Assembly: GCA_041390125.1 (NCBI GenBank)
Contig: JAWKQN010000006.1
Span: 248,001 to 312,000 of the forward strand
Reading direction: 5' to 3'
Source of the DNA: Gemmatimonadota bacterium
GTDB taxonomy: Bacteria; Gemmatimonadota; Gemmatimonadetes; Longimicrobiales; Gaopeijiaceae
Length of the DNA: 64,000 nucleotides
Position 1 is the first letter of the stretch, and each line of letters starts with the position of its first letter. Below the pieces are notes generated by a model, which ran no database searches, was not told where the DNA came from, and saw only the letters and a list, made by a program, of their open reading frames with translations. Position numbers and translations under genes: made by a program. Below, one piece after another: positions 16,703 through 24,879 of the stretch.

Positions 16703-18541
16703 ATGATGCGTCAGCTGCGTCAGAGCACCAAGTGGATCATGCTGGCCACCGCGCTGGCCTTCGGTGCGCTGATGGTCTTCGAGTGGGGGATGGATGCCAC
16801 GGGCCGGGGCGGCGGCGGGGTGGGCTCCATCGGTCGCGTGAACGGCGTGTCCGTCTCCTTCGAGATGTACGAGAACACGCGCCGCAACCTCTACGACCAG
16901 GTCTCCGCCTCCCAGGAGGAGCCGATCACGAGCCAGCAGAGCCGCGAGATCGAGGACCAGGCCTGGGACGAGGTGGTCAACCAGATCCTGATCAACCAGG
17001 AGCTGGAGCGCCGCGGCATCACGGTCACGGACGACGAGATCCGGCAGGCCGCCCAGTTCTCGCCCCCTCCGGCCCTGCAGAACGACCCCGCCTTCCAGAC
17101 CGACGGCGCGTTCGACCTGCAGAAGTACCAGACGTGGATGGCGGGACTCCCCCCGGAGATCCTGCTGGAGCTGGAGGCCTACTACCGGTCGGTCATCCCG
17201 CGCGGAAAGCTCCTGCGTCAGGTGAGCGCGGGCGTCTATCCCAGCGACGGTGAGCTGTGGCAGGCGTACCAGGACCGCAACGCCACCGCCACCATCCGCT
17301 TCGTGGCCCTCGACGCCGTCAATGCGGTCGCCGACGCCGAGGCTCCGGTCAGTGACGCCGAGATCCGGCGGTACTACGACGAGAACGAGGAGGAGTTCGA
17401 GGTGCCGGCCCGGGCGAGGCTCGCGGTCGTGGTGTTGCCCAAGACGCCCAGCGCCTCCGACTCGGCTGCGGCCCGCGCGCGTGCGGATTCGCTGCGCACG
17501 GCCATCCTGGAGGGCGCGGACTTCGCCGAGCTGGCGAGCACCGAGTCCACGGACGAGTCGACGGCCCCGCTCGGCGGCAGCCTGGGCACGTTCCCCCGGG
17601 GTCGGATGGTCGCCACCTTCGACTCGGCCGTGTGGGCCGCGCGGGTGGGGACGGTCACCGAACCCGTGCAGACCCAGTTCGGCTGGCACCTGATCGAGGT
17701 CGAGGAACGCTGGGCCGACTCGGCCCGCGCCCGCCACATCCTGCTGCCGGTCGGTCGCACCGACGCCTCTGAGATCCGGCTCCTGACGGAGGCGGATTCG
17801 CTCGAGGCCCTGGCGGAGGACCGGGATCTGGCCGAGGCGGCCCGGATGCTGGGGCTCGCCACCGATACCGTGGACCTGAGCGCGGACTTCCCGTTCGCCA
17901 GCGGCGCCGGGCGCATCGGGGAGGGCATGGACTGGGCGCAGGAGGAGGCCGAGCTCGGCGACGCCAGCCCGGTCTTCGAGACCAGCCAGGCGTTCTATGC
18001 CCTGCAGCTCATCGACCGCACCCCGGCCGGCGTGCTGCCGCTCGACCAGGCGCGCAGCGTGATCGAGCAGCGGCTGCGGATGGAGAAGAAGCTGGACCTG
18101 GCGGAGTCGCGGGCGCAGGAGGCCATGAGCGGCGCCAACGGGTCCCTGGATCAGGTGGCCCAGCGGCTCGGAACGGAGGTGCGGGCCCCGGCGCCGTTCA
18201 CCCGCACGGATTTCGTCGCCGGACTCGGTCGGCAGAACCCCGCGATCGGCGTGGCCTTCGGACTGCAGCCCGGCACATTGTCGGGCGCGGTGCGGACGGA
18301 CACGGACGTGGTCGTGCTGGAGGTGCTCGAGCAGAGCCCGGCGGACAGCGCCGCATTCGTGGAGCAGAAGGAGGGTCAGCGCCTGACGCTGCAGCAGATC
18401 GAGGCCAACACCCGCCTGCAGGACTGGCTGGAGGGCCTGCGGGCCCAGGCGCGCATCGTGGACCGTCGGGACGAGGTCCTGCGGCCCGCGGACGAGCAAC
18501 CGCTCCCCATGGCCACGGGACCGTTCGGCGGGATGCGCTGA
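16703..18541 (+). CDS. ppiD: PpiD-like peptidyl-prolyl isomerase / periplasmic folding chaperone
   Basis: Membrane-anchored folding factor for exported proteins. Seen: one N-terminal transmembrane helix (residues 12-28) after a basic start, a SurA-like helical N domain (VNGVSVSFEMYENTRRN, then VVNQILINQELERRGITVTDDEI), a parvulin domain near 225-340 with GGSLGTFPRGRMVATFDSAVW and TQFGWHLIEVEER, and a second degenerate parvulin-like segment before a helical tail. Length 612 aa, the PpiD range. ATG at 16703 with GGGAGG 12 bases upstream; an ATG directly after it is equally possible. Single-gene transcript between a promoter and a strong terminator. Confidence 0.88.
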   Translation: MMRQLRQSTKWIMLATALAFGALMVFEWGMDATGRGGGGVGSIGRVNGVSVSFEMYENTRRNLYDQVSASQEEPITSQQSREIEDQAWDEVVNQILINQELERRGITVTDDEIRQAAQFSPPPALQNDPAFQTDGAFDLQKYQTWMAGLPPEILLELEAYYRSVIPRGKLLRQVSAGVYPSDGELWQAYQDRNATATIRFVALDAVNAVADAEAPVSDAEIRRYYDENEEEFEVPARARLAVVVLPKTPSASDSAAARARADSLRTAILEGADFAELASTESTDESTAPLGGSLGTFPRGRMVATFDSAVWAARVGTVTEPVQTQFGWHLIEVEERWADSARARHILLPVGRTDASEIRLLTEADSLEALAEDRDLAEAARMLGLATDTVDLSADFPFASGAGRIGEGMDWAQEEAELGDASPVFETSQAFYALQLIDRTPAGVLPLDQARSVIEQRLRMEKKLDLAESRAQEAMSGANGSLDQVAQRLGTEVRAPAPFTRTDFVAGLGRQNPAIGVAFGLQPGTLSGAVRTDTDVVVLEVLEQSPADSAAFVEQKEGQRLTLQQIEANTRLQDWLEGLRAQARIVDRRDEVLRPADEQPLPMATGPFGGMR

Positions 18542-18621
18542 CCGGCGGACGGCCGGCGCGGACGCTCGGTCGGGACGCCGCCGAACCGGGCCGGAGCCGG
18601 AGGACGGGAGACGGACATGAC

Positions 18622-18656
18622 GAAGGGGGCGGTCGCCGCTGGCGACCGCCCCCTTC
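18622..18656. terminator. bidirectional terminator hairpin between ppiD and tatA
   Basis: A perfect 16-bp inverted repeat (18622-18637 and 18641-18656) with a three-base loop. The stem is nearly all G/C and ends in AA/TT pairs. It lies 80 bases after the ppiD stop and 85 bases after the convergent tatA stop, so it can serve both. There is no long T-run on either side. Confidence 0.8.
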
Positions 18657-18741
18657 CTGCCTCATGTCGATCCGGTGCCGACGGGACGCGGCGGAGATGC
18701 GCCGCCGGTCCGGATCCGCGTGTCCCGCCCGCTCGACGGGG

Positions 18742-19008
18742 TCAGCCGGACGTGGTCAGCTTGCGGGGCTCCCCGCCCGTGGTGGCGTCGGTGGCTGGGG
18801 GCTTGGCCTCGGGCGCACGGGCCTGGGGCGGAAGCTGACGGTCCTCGTACTTGAGCTCGCGCTCGATCTCCCGGACCGAGCTCTTGAACTCACGGATTCC
18901 CTTGCCGAGCGACGAGCCGATCTCCGGCAGGCGCTTGGCGCCGAACACCAGCAGCGCGACCAGTAGGATGAGGAGAACCTCCCACATCCCGAGTCCACCG
19001 AACCCCAT
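18742..19008 (-). CDS. tatA: Sec-independent translocase subunit TatA
   Basis: Forms the size-fitting pore of the twin-arginine export system for folded proteins. Seen: a short N-terminal membrane helix (residues 8-22), the FGAKRLPE hinge motif (22-29), an amphipathic helix (GSSLGKGIREFKSSVREIE) and an unstructured charged tail. Length 88 aa. Its partner tatC lies 9 kb away in the envelope superoperon, so the Tat system is split. The gene follows the DUF4321 gene by 57 bases and ends facing ppiD. Confidence 0.93.
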   Translation of the reverse strand: MGFGGLGMWEVLLILLVALLVFGAKRLPEIGSSLGKGIREFKSSVREIERELKYEDRQLPPQARAPEAKPPATDATTGGEPRKLTTSG

Positions 19009-19065
19009 GGTACCCTCCCGGGCCGCCGAACCGGTCGGCGCCCTCTCGGAAAACGAAGCTCTGTG

Positions 19066-19350
19066 CTAGATCAGCGACCGGGCGATCAACCAGACGGTGC
19101 CGATCCCGACCAGAGTCAGGACATTCAAGCTCAGTTGCAAGGGGCCGATCGTAAAGGCCACGGCGACGAGGTCGACCGCGAACGGCCCCAGGGATGCTAC
19201 CGCGGAAACGGTGAGGAAGGTCCGGGCCGCGCTCTCGGGCAGGAACAGCTCGCAGAGCTGGGTGAGCAGGCCCCCGAGGAACAGGCCGAGGATGAGGGTC
19301 CAGACCAGCCTGGAGCCGGTGCGTCGCGTCTCTCCGAGGCGGGGCTTCAC
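19066..19350 (-). CDS. small DUF4321-like membrane protein
   Basis: Ninety-four residues with two or three membrane segments (about 16-34, 48-66 and 72-91) and the GLFLGGLLTQLCELFLP and GPFAVDLVAVAFTIGPLQLSLN blocks that resemble DUF4321. Function unknown. It starts with GTG at 19350 overlapping the stop of the polyprenyl synthase gene (GTGA), and precedes tatA, so it may be part of the same transcript. Confidence 0.7.
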   Translation of the reverse strand: MKPRLGETRRTGSRLVWTLILGLFLGGLLTQLCELFLPESAARTFLTVSAVASLGPFAVDLVAVAFTIGPLQLSLNVLTLVGIGTVWLIARSLI

Positions 19351-20360
19351 AGGCTGCGGTCCACCGCGTACCCCACCGCGTCGCGCAGCGCGTCCAGGGC
19401 GGGTCCCGGTGCCAGCCCTTCGAGCGCGCCCAGGGCGTCGGCGGCGAACGCCTGCGCCTTCTCCCGCGCGTACTTCAGTCCGCCCCTCCGCTCCACGATC
19501 TCCACCACCCTCTCGATATGGTCGTCCGCCGGATCGACCTGGTCGAACAGATCCCGGATCTCCCGGGTCTCCGCCTCGTTCGTATGCCGCATCGCCTCGA
19601 CGAGCGGCAGCGTCACCTTGTGCTCCCGCAGGTCGTGTCCCGTGGGCTTGCCCGTCACGCGCTCCGAGCCGGTGTAGTCGAGCAGGTCGTCGGCGATCTG
19701 GAACGCCATGCCCAGGCTCTGTCCGTAGCGCGCGAGAGGCTCACGGTAGCGCTCCACGCCCGCCAGCGCACCCATCTCGCACGCGGCCCGCATCAGAGAG
19801 GCGGTCTTGGCGGCGATCAGGGCGTAGTAGTCGCCCTCGCTGAAGTCGAGCGCATCGTACGAGGTGAGCTGGCGCATCTCGCCCACGCTCATCTCGTTCG
19901 CGGCAACGGCCAGCACCCGCAGCGCCTCGAGGCGTCCCAGCGCGGCGAGCTCGGTGATGGCCCGGCTGTAGAGGAAGTCGCCCATGATGATGGCGACCTG
20001 GTGGGTCCACAGCGCATTGACGGTGGGCAGTCCGCGCCGGAGCACCGAGTGGTCGACCGCGTCGTCGTGGACCAGGGTGGCGAGGTGCACGAGCTCGACC
20101 ACCGACGCCAGGGTGACGGTGTCGTCCGCCGGCTGATCCCCCACCTGGCTGCTGAGCAGCAGCAGCGTGGGTCGTAGCAACTTCCCCCGCATCAGCAGCA
20201 GGTGGTCGTTGACCCCTTGGATGTCGCCGAAATCGGAGCGCACGACGCGGCGCAGCTCGGTCAGGACCTGACCGAGCCGGTCATGCACAGGGGCCTGGAT
20301 GGCCGCTAGCTGGGCGGCGGCCTCCCGCAGGAGAGGCCCCGGCCACGCACTGGACTGCAT
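19347..20360 (-). CDS. long-chain polyprenyl diphosphate synthase
   Basis: Condenses isopentenyl diphosphate units onto an allylic primer, giving a chain for quinones or carrier lipids. Seen: GKLLRP at 59-64, first Asp-rich motif D99-D-A-V-D103, KTASLM, and second Asp-rich motif D224-D-L-L-D228. The fifth residue before the first motif is Ala94, a small residue consistent with long products (heptaprenyl to octaprenyl class; chain length is inference). Length 337 aa. It starts 28 bases after the acidic TPR gene. Confidence 0.9.
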   Translation of the reverse strand: MQSSAWPGPLLREAAAQLAAIQAPVHDRLGQVLTELRRVVRSDFGDIQGVNDHLLLMRGKLLRPTLLLLSSQVGDQPADDTVTLASVVELVHLATLVHDDAVDHSVLRRGLPTVNALWTHQVAIIMGDFLYSRAITELAALGRLEALRVLAVAANEMSVGEMRQLTSYDALDFSEGDYYALIAAKTASLMRAACEMGALAGVERYREPLARYGQSLGMAFQIADDLLDYTGSERVTGKPTGHDLREHKVTLPLVEAMRHTNEAETREIRDLFDQVDPADDHIERVVEIVERRGGLKYAREKAQAFAADALGALEGLAPGPALDALRDAVGYAVDRSL

Positions 20361-20388
20361 TCGCCTCGAGCGTCTAAACGGTGTCCGT

Positions 20389-23043
20389 TCAGCGAAGCGA
20401 GCGAAGCCGTTCCGTCACATCCTGGAAGTTGATGTCGAGTGCGAAGACCTTCTCGTAGAACTCGACCGCCTCGTCTCGCTGGCCGAGCTCTTCGTGGGCG
20501 CGGCCGAGGTAATAATAGATCCCCAGAAGCTCATCCTCCACATCATGGGGCAATTGGGCCGCGCGGCCCAGCGAGCGGACGGCGAATTCGGGCTGTCCCT
20601 TCTCCATGAAGCACTGACCCAGCATCTCGTACGTGGCCAGGTTCTTCCCGTCGGCCCGGAGCGCGAGCTGGAACTCCGAGATGGCCTCGTCGACGAGCCC
20701 CATCTCCCGGTAGGCGGTCCCCAGGTCGTAGTGGGCCCGGACGTCGCCCACGTCCACGTGCTCGGCCACCTTGGCCTTGAACTGGTTGAGCATCTCGCGG
20801 AAGTCGAAGTCCTCCTCCCGCTCCGGCTCCTCGGCCTCGACGGTCCACCGGGTGGTCTTCTCCACCCGATCGATCACCATCGCGCCCAGGTCCACGTACT
20901 CCGGCGCGGCGGCTTGCGCCACCGGCTGGGCCGCTGCCGCCAACTGTATGGCAGCGAACTCATTGGCCGGATCGAGCTCCAGCACTTTCTCATAGGAGGC
21001 CGCGGCTTCGACCGGGTCGCCCGAGCGCTCCAGGGCCGCGGCCAGATCCAACCACGCGGCCAGTTGCCGGGACCGGTCCCCGGCGCGCATCGCGTAGTCG
21101 GCACGGTGGCGGTGATGGGAGACGGTATCCGGGTCGCGCTCCACCAGCCGGTTCACGGTGTCGAGGGCGCGATCGAACTGGAGGGCGCCGGCGAAGGCCA
21201 GGTGGGCCTCCTCGAGGGCCGTGCAGGCCTCCTCCGCCTCCCCTTCCTCGTCCAGCCGGGCCGCGAGCTCCAGCCAGGCCGCCCCATCATCGAGGCCCTC
21301 ACCGGGGTCGTCGCTCCGCGCCTCCCACACGGGGGCTGCCGGTTCGGCGGCCGCCTCCGGCTCCTCGACGTCGTCGATGGCGATCCAGGCCTCGTCGAGG
21401 CCCGCCACCGACACCTCCTCGTCCGCCTCGGCGGCGAGGGGGGTCCCCTCGTCCAGGGACGACGCGTCCAGCCCGTCCTCCACCGCTGCATCGAGGCTTT
21501 CGGGCTCCTCCCAGGCGTCGGAGAGCCCGCCGACCTCCACGTCCTCGTCCTCGTCGGCGCCCCAGGCCGGGAGCACCTCCAGGCCGCTCAGCCCCGCTTC
21601 GGAGCTCCACGGGTCCGCGGCGTCTTCGGTCTCGTCCGTCCCGGCCGCGTCCCACTGCAGCTCGGTGGGCTCGATCGCTTCACCGGGACCGGCGTCCTCG
21701 GCAGAAGCGTCCGGGCCGATCGCTGCCGACGGCACCTCGGGCTCGTCCGCCCAGGCGGCGGAGAGGGGCGCATCGTCCTCGTCGGGCGCGCGCTCGTCGG
21801 CCACCGGGGCCGCGAGATCCTCCTCGGGCTCGTCGCCCCAGGCCGCGGAGAGGAGCACCTCGTCCTCCTCCGGCGCGCTCTCGTCGGCCCACCCGTGGGT
21901 GGGAAGATCGAGGTCGTCGTGGGTGGCGAAGTCCGACAGATCCTCCCCGTCGGCGTCCGTCAGCCCATCGTTCGCTACGTCCGCCAGCGCGTCGTCCGCT
22001 CCATCCGCGAGCGCATCGTCCGCTCCATCCGCGACGATCGCGAGGCCGTCCTCCGGCTCGGGGGCCGCCGCGGGCCCACCGGCCCGCTCGTCTTCGGTCA
22101 CGGCCTCGGCCGGCGCTCCGGATCCCATCCCCACGTCCAGATCCGCCGCTGCCGCGCCCCAGGGATCGTCGTCGGGCACGTCCGCCGCGCGGAAACCGGA
22201 GGACGTCTCCAGGTCCAGCGGGGTGACCTCGACCTCCATCGCCGACAGCTCGTCGTGGCCGTAGTGCGTGGGCTCGATCTCGAGGATCGCGCCCCCATCG
22301 ACGTCCGCGTGGCCGGCCACGTCGACGTGGGCCGTGGTCTCCATCTCCATGTCGGCCGGCGCGGCCCCCGCGAGCTCGTCGCCCGCCAGGGAGGTCGTCT
22401 CGAAGCCCTCGTAGTCGCCGTCGTCGGTCGGGAGTCCGGAGTCGGGCGCGATCTCGCGCAGGCGGTCGGCGACGGCCATGGCCGCCTCGTCCTCCCCGCG
22501 GCGGAGCAGCGTGCGATACGTGCGGCCGAGATGGTCGACCGCCGCCTCCGTCTGCTCGGCGGCCAGCAGCTGGGCCACCACCATGTTCTGGACGTCGAGG
22601 TCGGTGGGCGCCAGCTCGGCGAACTCCACGAGCGCGGTCCGCGCGTCGTCGAGCTTGTCCTCCTGCTGCATGATCTCGGCGTAGCGCAGGAAGTTCTCGC
22701 GCGCGTCCACCAGGAACCCCTGCTGCGCGCGGATCTTGCCCATCTGGAGGAACACGTCCGTCCGGTAGGGCATGTTCCGGAGGATCTTCTTGAGGATGGC
22801 GATCGCGTTGTTCGGCAGCTCGCTGTCCAGGTACAGCTTGACGGCCTGGTCGTAGTACTCGAGCGCACCCTCGAGATTGCCGAGCCGCGTGCTCAGGTCG
22901 CCGGCGCGATTGTAGAGGCCCAGGTCGGGCTGGTCCTCACTCCCCTGTCGCTGGATGGCCTGGACGTAGAGTTGGAGTGCCTTCTCCCACTCCTCGTTCT
23001 GCTCGTGCGCCCGAGCCTGCTCCTTCAGCGCTTCGATGCTCAT
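20389..23043 (-). CDS. large acidic TPR scaffold protein
   Basis: 884 residues, unknown function. Residues 1-220 are TPR helices (ALKEQARAHEQNEEWEKALQLY, YNRAGDLSTRLGNLEGALEYYDQAVKLYL). Residues about 220-590 are an Asp/Glu/Ala-rich low-complexity linker with internal repeats. Residues about 590-884 are TPRs again (AHYDLGTAYREMGLVDEAISEFQLALRA, GIYYYLGRAHEELGQRDEAVEFYEKVFAL) ending INFQDVTERLRSLR, an ending often seen in multi-TPR proteins of this type. No signal or membrane segment: cytoplasmic adaptor. ATG at 23043 is chosen because the TPRs begin there; sequence further upstream in frame is non-coding. Confidence 0.8.
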   Translation of the reverse strand: MSIEALKEQARAHEQNEEWEKALQLYVQAIQRQGSEDQPDLGLYNRAGDLSTRLGNLEGALEYYDQAVKLYLDSELPNNAIAILKKILRNMPYRTDVFLQMGKIRAQQGFLVDARENFLRYAEIMQQEDKLDDARTALVEFAELAPTDLDVQNMVVAQLLAAEQTEAAVDHLGRTYRTLLRRGEDEAAMAVADRLREIAPDSGLPTDDGDYEGFETTSLAGDELAGAAPADMEMETTAHVDVAGHADVDGGAILEIEPTHYGHDELSAMEVEVTPLDLETSSGFRAADVPDDDPWGAAAADLDVGMGSGAPAEAVTEDERAGGPAAAPEPEDGLAIVADGADDALADGADDALADVANDGLTDADGEDLSDFATHDDLDLPTHGWADESAPEEDEVLLSAAWGDEPEEDLAAPVADERAPDEDDAPLSAAWADEPEVPSAAIGPDASAEDAGPGEAIEPTELQWDAAGTDETEDAADPWSSEAGLSGLEVLPAWGADEDEDVEVGGLSDAWEEPESLDAAVEDGLDASSLDEGTPLAAEADEEVSVAGLDEAWIAIDDVEEPEAAAEPAAPVWEARSDDPGEGLDDGAAWLELAARLDEEGEAEEACTALEEAHLAFAGALQFDRALDTVNRLVERDPDTVSHHRHRADYAMRAGDRSRQLAAWLDLAAALERSGDPVEAAASYEKVLELDPANEFAAIQLAAAAQPVAQAAAPEYVDLGAMVIDRVEKTTRWTVEAEEPEREEDFDFREMLNQFKAKVAEHVDVGDVRAHYDLGTAYREMGLVDEAISEFQLALRADGKNLATYEMLGQCFMEKGQPEFAVRSLGRAAQLPHDVEDELLGIYYYLGRAHEELGQRDEAVEFYEKVFALDINFQDVTERLRSLR
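21735..21905 (-). repeat. imperfect tandem repeat of about 28 residues in the acidic linker
   Basis: Encodes ADESAPEEDEVLLSAAWGDE followed by ADERAPDEDDAPLSAAWADE. The AP-acidic-LSAAW-x-DEPE core recurs, and related GLSDAWEEPE and GLDEAWI segments appear further along, so the linker seems built from W-containing acidic units. Confidence 0.65.
21960..22034 (-). repeat. 24-bp coding repeat (octapeptide ADGADDAL)
   Basis: Within the acidic linker of the TPR gene. Two near-identical copies share a 19-base identical core at 21992-22010 and 22016-22034; a third degenerate copy encodes ADVANDGL. The DNA itself is conserved, suggesting recent tandem duplication. Confidence 0.75.
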
Positions 23044-23480
23044 GCTCTCTCGCGTCCGCTCCTTGACCCTCGGTCCCCCGGCGGGGGAGCTCGTGCCGGA
23101 GCCGGTCGTGCGACCGACATCCCGGCCGGACTGGGACAGCGGAAGCGGACCCACCGATGGGTCCCTCGTCCCGTCCCGCCTCTCGTTGCTTTCGTTCTGA
23201 GGCCCCGTTCCCCGGAAACACCCTGGGCCGAGCCTTCCCGTATACACGTTCCAGGCCACGGCCGCGGCGGAGCGGATGGCGAGCGGCGGGTCCCCGGCCG
23301 CCGAGCGCAGAAGCGGCGCAACGGTGCGAAGATCCGTCGCCCGCCCCCCCGCCGCCCGGCCGGACCGACCCCCGGAAACGGCCCACCCGGCCTCCCGTGG
23401 GGGCAGGCCGGGTGGGAACCGGGCGCAGGGGCGTCCGGCACGGCGTTCCGGGCCGGGCGAGCCGGCCCGGAGGGGGACCG
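23044..23480. other. 437-base non-coding stretch between the TPR and lipoprotein genes
   Basis: Holds the terminator candidate at 23382-23416 and, closer to the TPR start, a 6-bp hairpin with a 3-base loop at 23074-23088. A GTGTATACG segment on the minus strand near 23240 could be a -10 region, but I see no matching -35. No RNA gene or riboswitch is recognised. Open frames here are short shadows without family features. Confidence 0.5.
23382..23416 (-). terminator. terminator hairpin after the fibronectin-like lipoprotein gene
   Basis: Perfect 12-bp inverted repeat (23382-23393 and 23405-23416) with an 11-base loop, 64 bases past the stop of the minus-strand gene ending at 23481. A short TTT follows on the minus strand. 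Confidence 0.6.
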
Positions 23481-24605
23481 TCAGCGGCGGGGCGTCAGCG
23501 CCGGGTTGCCGGGCTGGAGCTGGTAGGCCCAATCGAGCACCACCAGGCCGTCGCCCGCCTGATCGAATCCGGTGCCCTGGATCCGGATCACGCCGTAGTG
23601 GACCTGGCCGTCGTCCCCCACCACCCGCATCGGGTAGGAGGTCTGGTCCACCAGCGCCACGTCCTGGGCCGTGTAGCCCGACGTGGGGGCGGTCTCCAGC
23701 GCCACGCAGTCCGGATCCGCGCCCACGCCACACACCAGGGCGGACGTCGCGAAGCCCGACGCATGGATCTGTGTGCCCGGCCCGGGCACCAGCCAGAAGC
23801 CGCTCGCATCCACCTCCACGCGGAAGTGACGCTCCGCGGCGCTCCCGCTCACGACCGGGCTCACCTGGTCGTCCTCCCGGAAGCGGAAGCCCGCGTCCTG
23901 GGGCCGGTCCTCGAAGGCGTACAGCAGCTCGCCCGTGTAGTCCGGACGGGGCGTCCCCGACGCCGAGCCCGACACGGCGCTCTCGTGCCCCCAGGTATCG
24001 ACGGCGGCGACCCGATAGGTGGACGTCACCCCGTTGCTGGCGAGCAGGTCGACGAAGCCTTCGGAGTCGGTCTCTCCCAGCAGGAAGGCGCCGCCCTGCC
24101 CGTCCTGCAGGTAGAGGCGGTAGAAGGAGAAGTCGGACGCCTGACGGGCGTTGTCGCCCCAGGTCACGAAGGTGGCACCGTCCAGGCCCAGCACGTGGAG
24201 CCCGCCCGGGACCGGAGGTGGCGTGAAGTCCGGCACGTCCACGCCCACCACGTTCGAGTCGGCTTCGCCGCCCGTGTCGGGATCGACGGCCGAGACGAAG
24301 TACTCGTAGCGAACGCCCTCCGCGATGTTCACGTCCGTGTACTCACACAGCCCGTCGGCGCAGCTGGTGACGTCGGCCAGCAGGAACCAGTCGGAGTCGC
24401 TGACCCGCTTGCCGTAGACGCGGAAGCTCTCTCCGTTCCAGCCGTTGGACAGCTCCCACGTGAGCGTGACCGCCCGGTTGTAGTAGCTGGCCTGCAGGTC
24501 CACGGGGGCGGCGGGCGCCCCTCCCGGCCCGAACACGTCGTCGTCGCAGGCCGCCATCCCGCTCGCGAGCATCACGGCCATCCCATACGCCGCCCACCGC
24601 TTCAT
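23481..24605 (-). CDS. secreted lipoprotein with fibronectin type III-like domains
   Basis: 374 residues, no named family. Seen: signal peptide ending in a lipobox-like MAAC with C20 as the lipidation site, then two fibronectin III-like sandwiches: PAAPVDLQASYYNRAVTLTWELS to about 125, and PPPVPGGLHVLGLDGATFVTWGDN to about 225. The C-terminal 150 residues contain GYTAQDVALVDQTSYPMRV, and resemble surface or export-associated domains without clear identity. Start ATG 24605 has an excellent GGGAGGT site 4-5 bases upstream. It stands alone between two terminator-like structures; likely an outer-surface binding or display protein. Confidence 0.75.
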   Translation of the reverse strand: MKRWAAYGMAVMLASGMAACDDDVFGPGGAPAAPVDLQASYYNRAVTLTWELSNGWNGESFRVYGKRVSDSDWFLLADVTSCADGLCEYTDVNIAEGVRYEYFVSAVDPDTGGEADSNVVGVDVPDFTPPPVPGGLHVLGLDGATFVTWGDNARQASDFSFYRLYLQDGQGGAFLLGETDSEGFVDLLASNGVTSTYRVAAVDTWGHESAVSGSASGTPRPDYTGELLYAFEDRPQDAGFRFREDDQVSPVVSGSAAERHFRVEVDASGFWLVPGPGTQIHASGFATSALVCGVGADPDCVALETAPTSGYTAQDVALVDQTSYPMRVVGDDGQVHYGVIRIQGTGFDQAGDGLVVLDWAYQLQPGNPALTPRR

Positions 24606-24686
24606 CGGCACCTCCCTTCGGGTTCGTTGGCGGCCTCTCCGAGCAACGGCCGTACCGTTTGGGGGAATCGCGTGGTTGCGCGAAAT

Positions 24687-24728
24687 CCTGCGGGCGCGGG
24701 CCGCAGGAGTGTCCCCCTGCGGGGACAC
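24687..24728 (-). terminator. two adjacent hairpins between lptD and the lipoprotein gene
   Basis: An 8-bp perfect stem with a 4-base loop (24709-24716 and 24721-24728) and next to it a 7-bp stem (24687-24693 and 24701-24707). They lie about 150 bases after the lptD stop and about 80-100 bases before the lipoprotein start. Their arms share CCTGCGGG-type sequence, so alternative pairing is possible. Terminator of the superoperon, or a regulated leader. Confidence 0.4.
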
Positions 24729-24879
24729 CGGTTCTGTCCAGCAGGGGGTCGGATCGACACGACCGGGCGCGACGGACCGCGATTCCCGCCATCCCGGTTC
24801 CGGCCGGATCTCGCGGCGGGCAGGTGCGGCCGCCGCCTGGGAGCCGCCCTGATCGGTCGCGGCCGCCGTCCGGCGGTGC

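Noticed and set aside
21735..22034. Short direct repeats that could be read as a CRISPR array
   Set aside because: Repeats are in frame, encode octapeptides, have no unique spacers, and no cas gene is present.
23230..23245. A GTGTATACG segment as a TPR-gene promoter
   Set aside because: No -35 element at 16-18 bases; isolated TATAC is not sufficient.
20299..23526. A 1075-codon plus-strand open frame opposite the acidic TPR gene
   Set aside because: Mirror of an Asp/Glu-rich gene. The Val/Leu/Arg-rich composition is what the reverse complement of acidic codons gives.
24606..24705. Possible cyclic-di-GMP (GEMM) riboswitch in the leader of the lipoprotein gene
   Set aside because: The conserved GEMM core sequences and stem layout are not present when I write out the minus strand.
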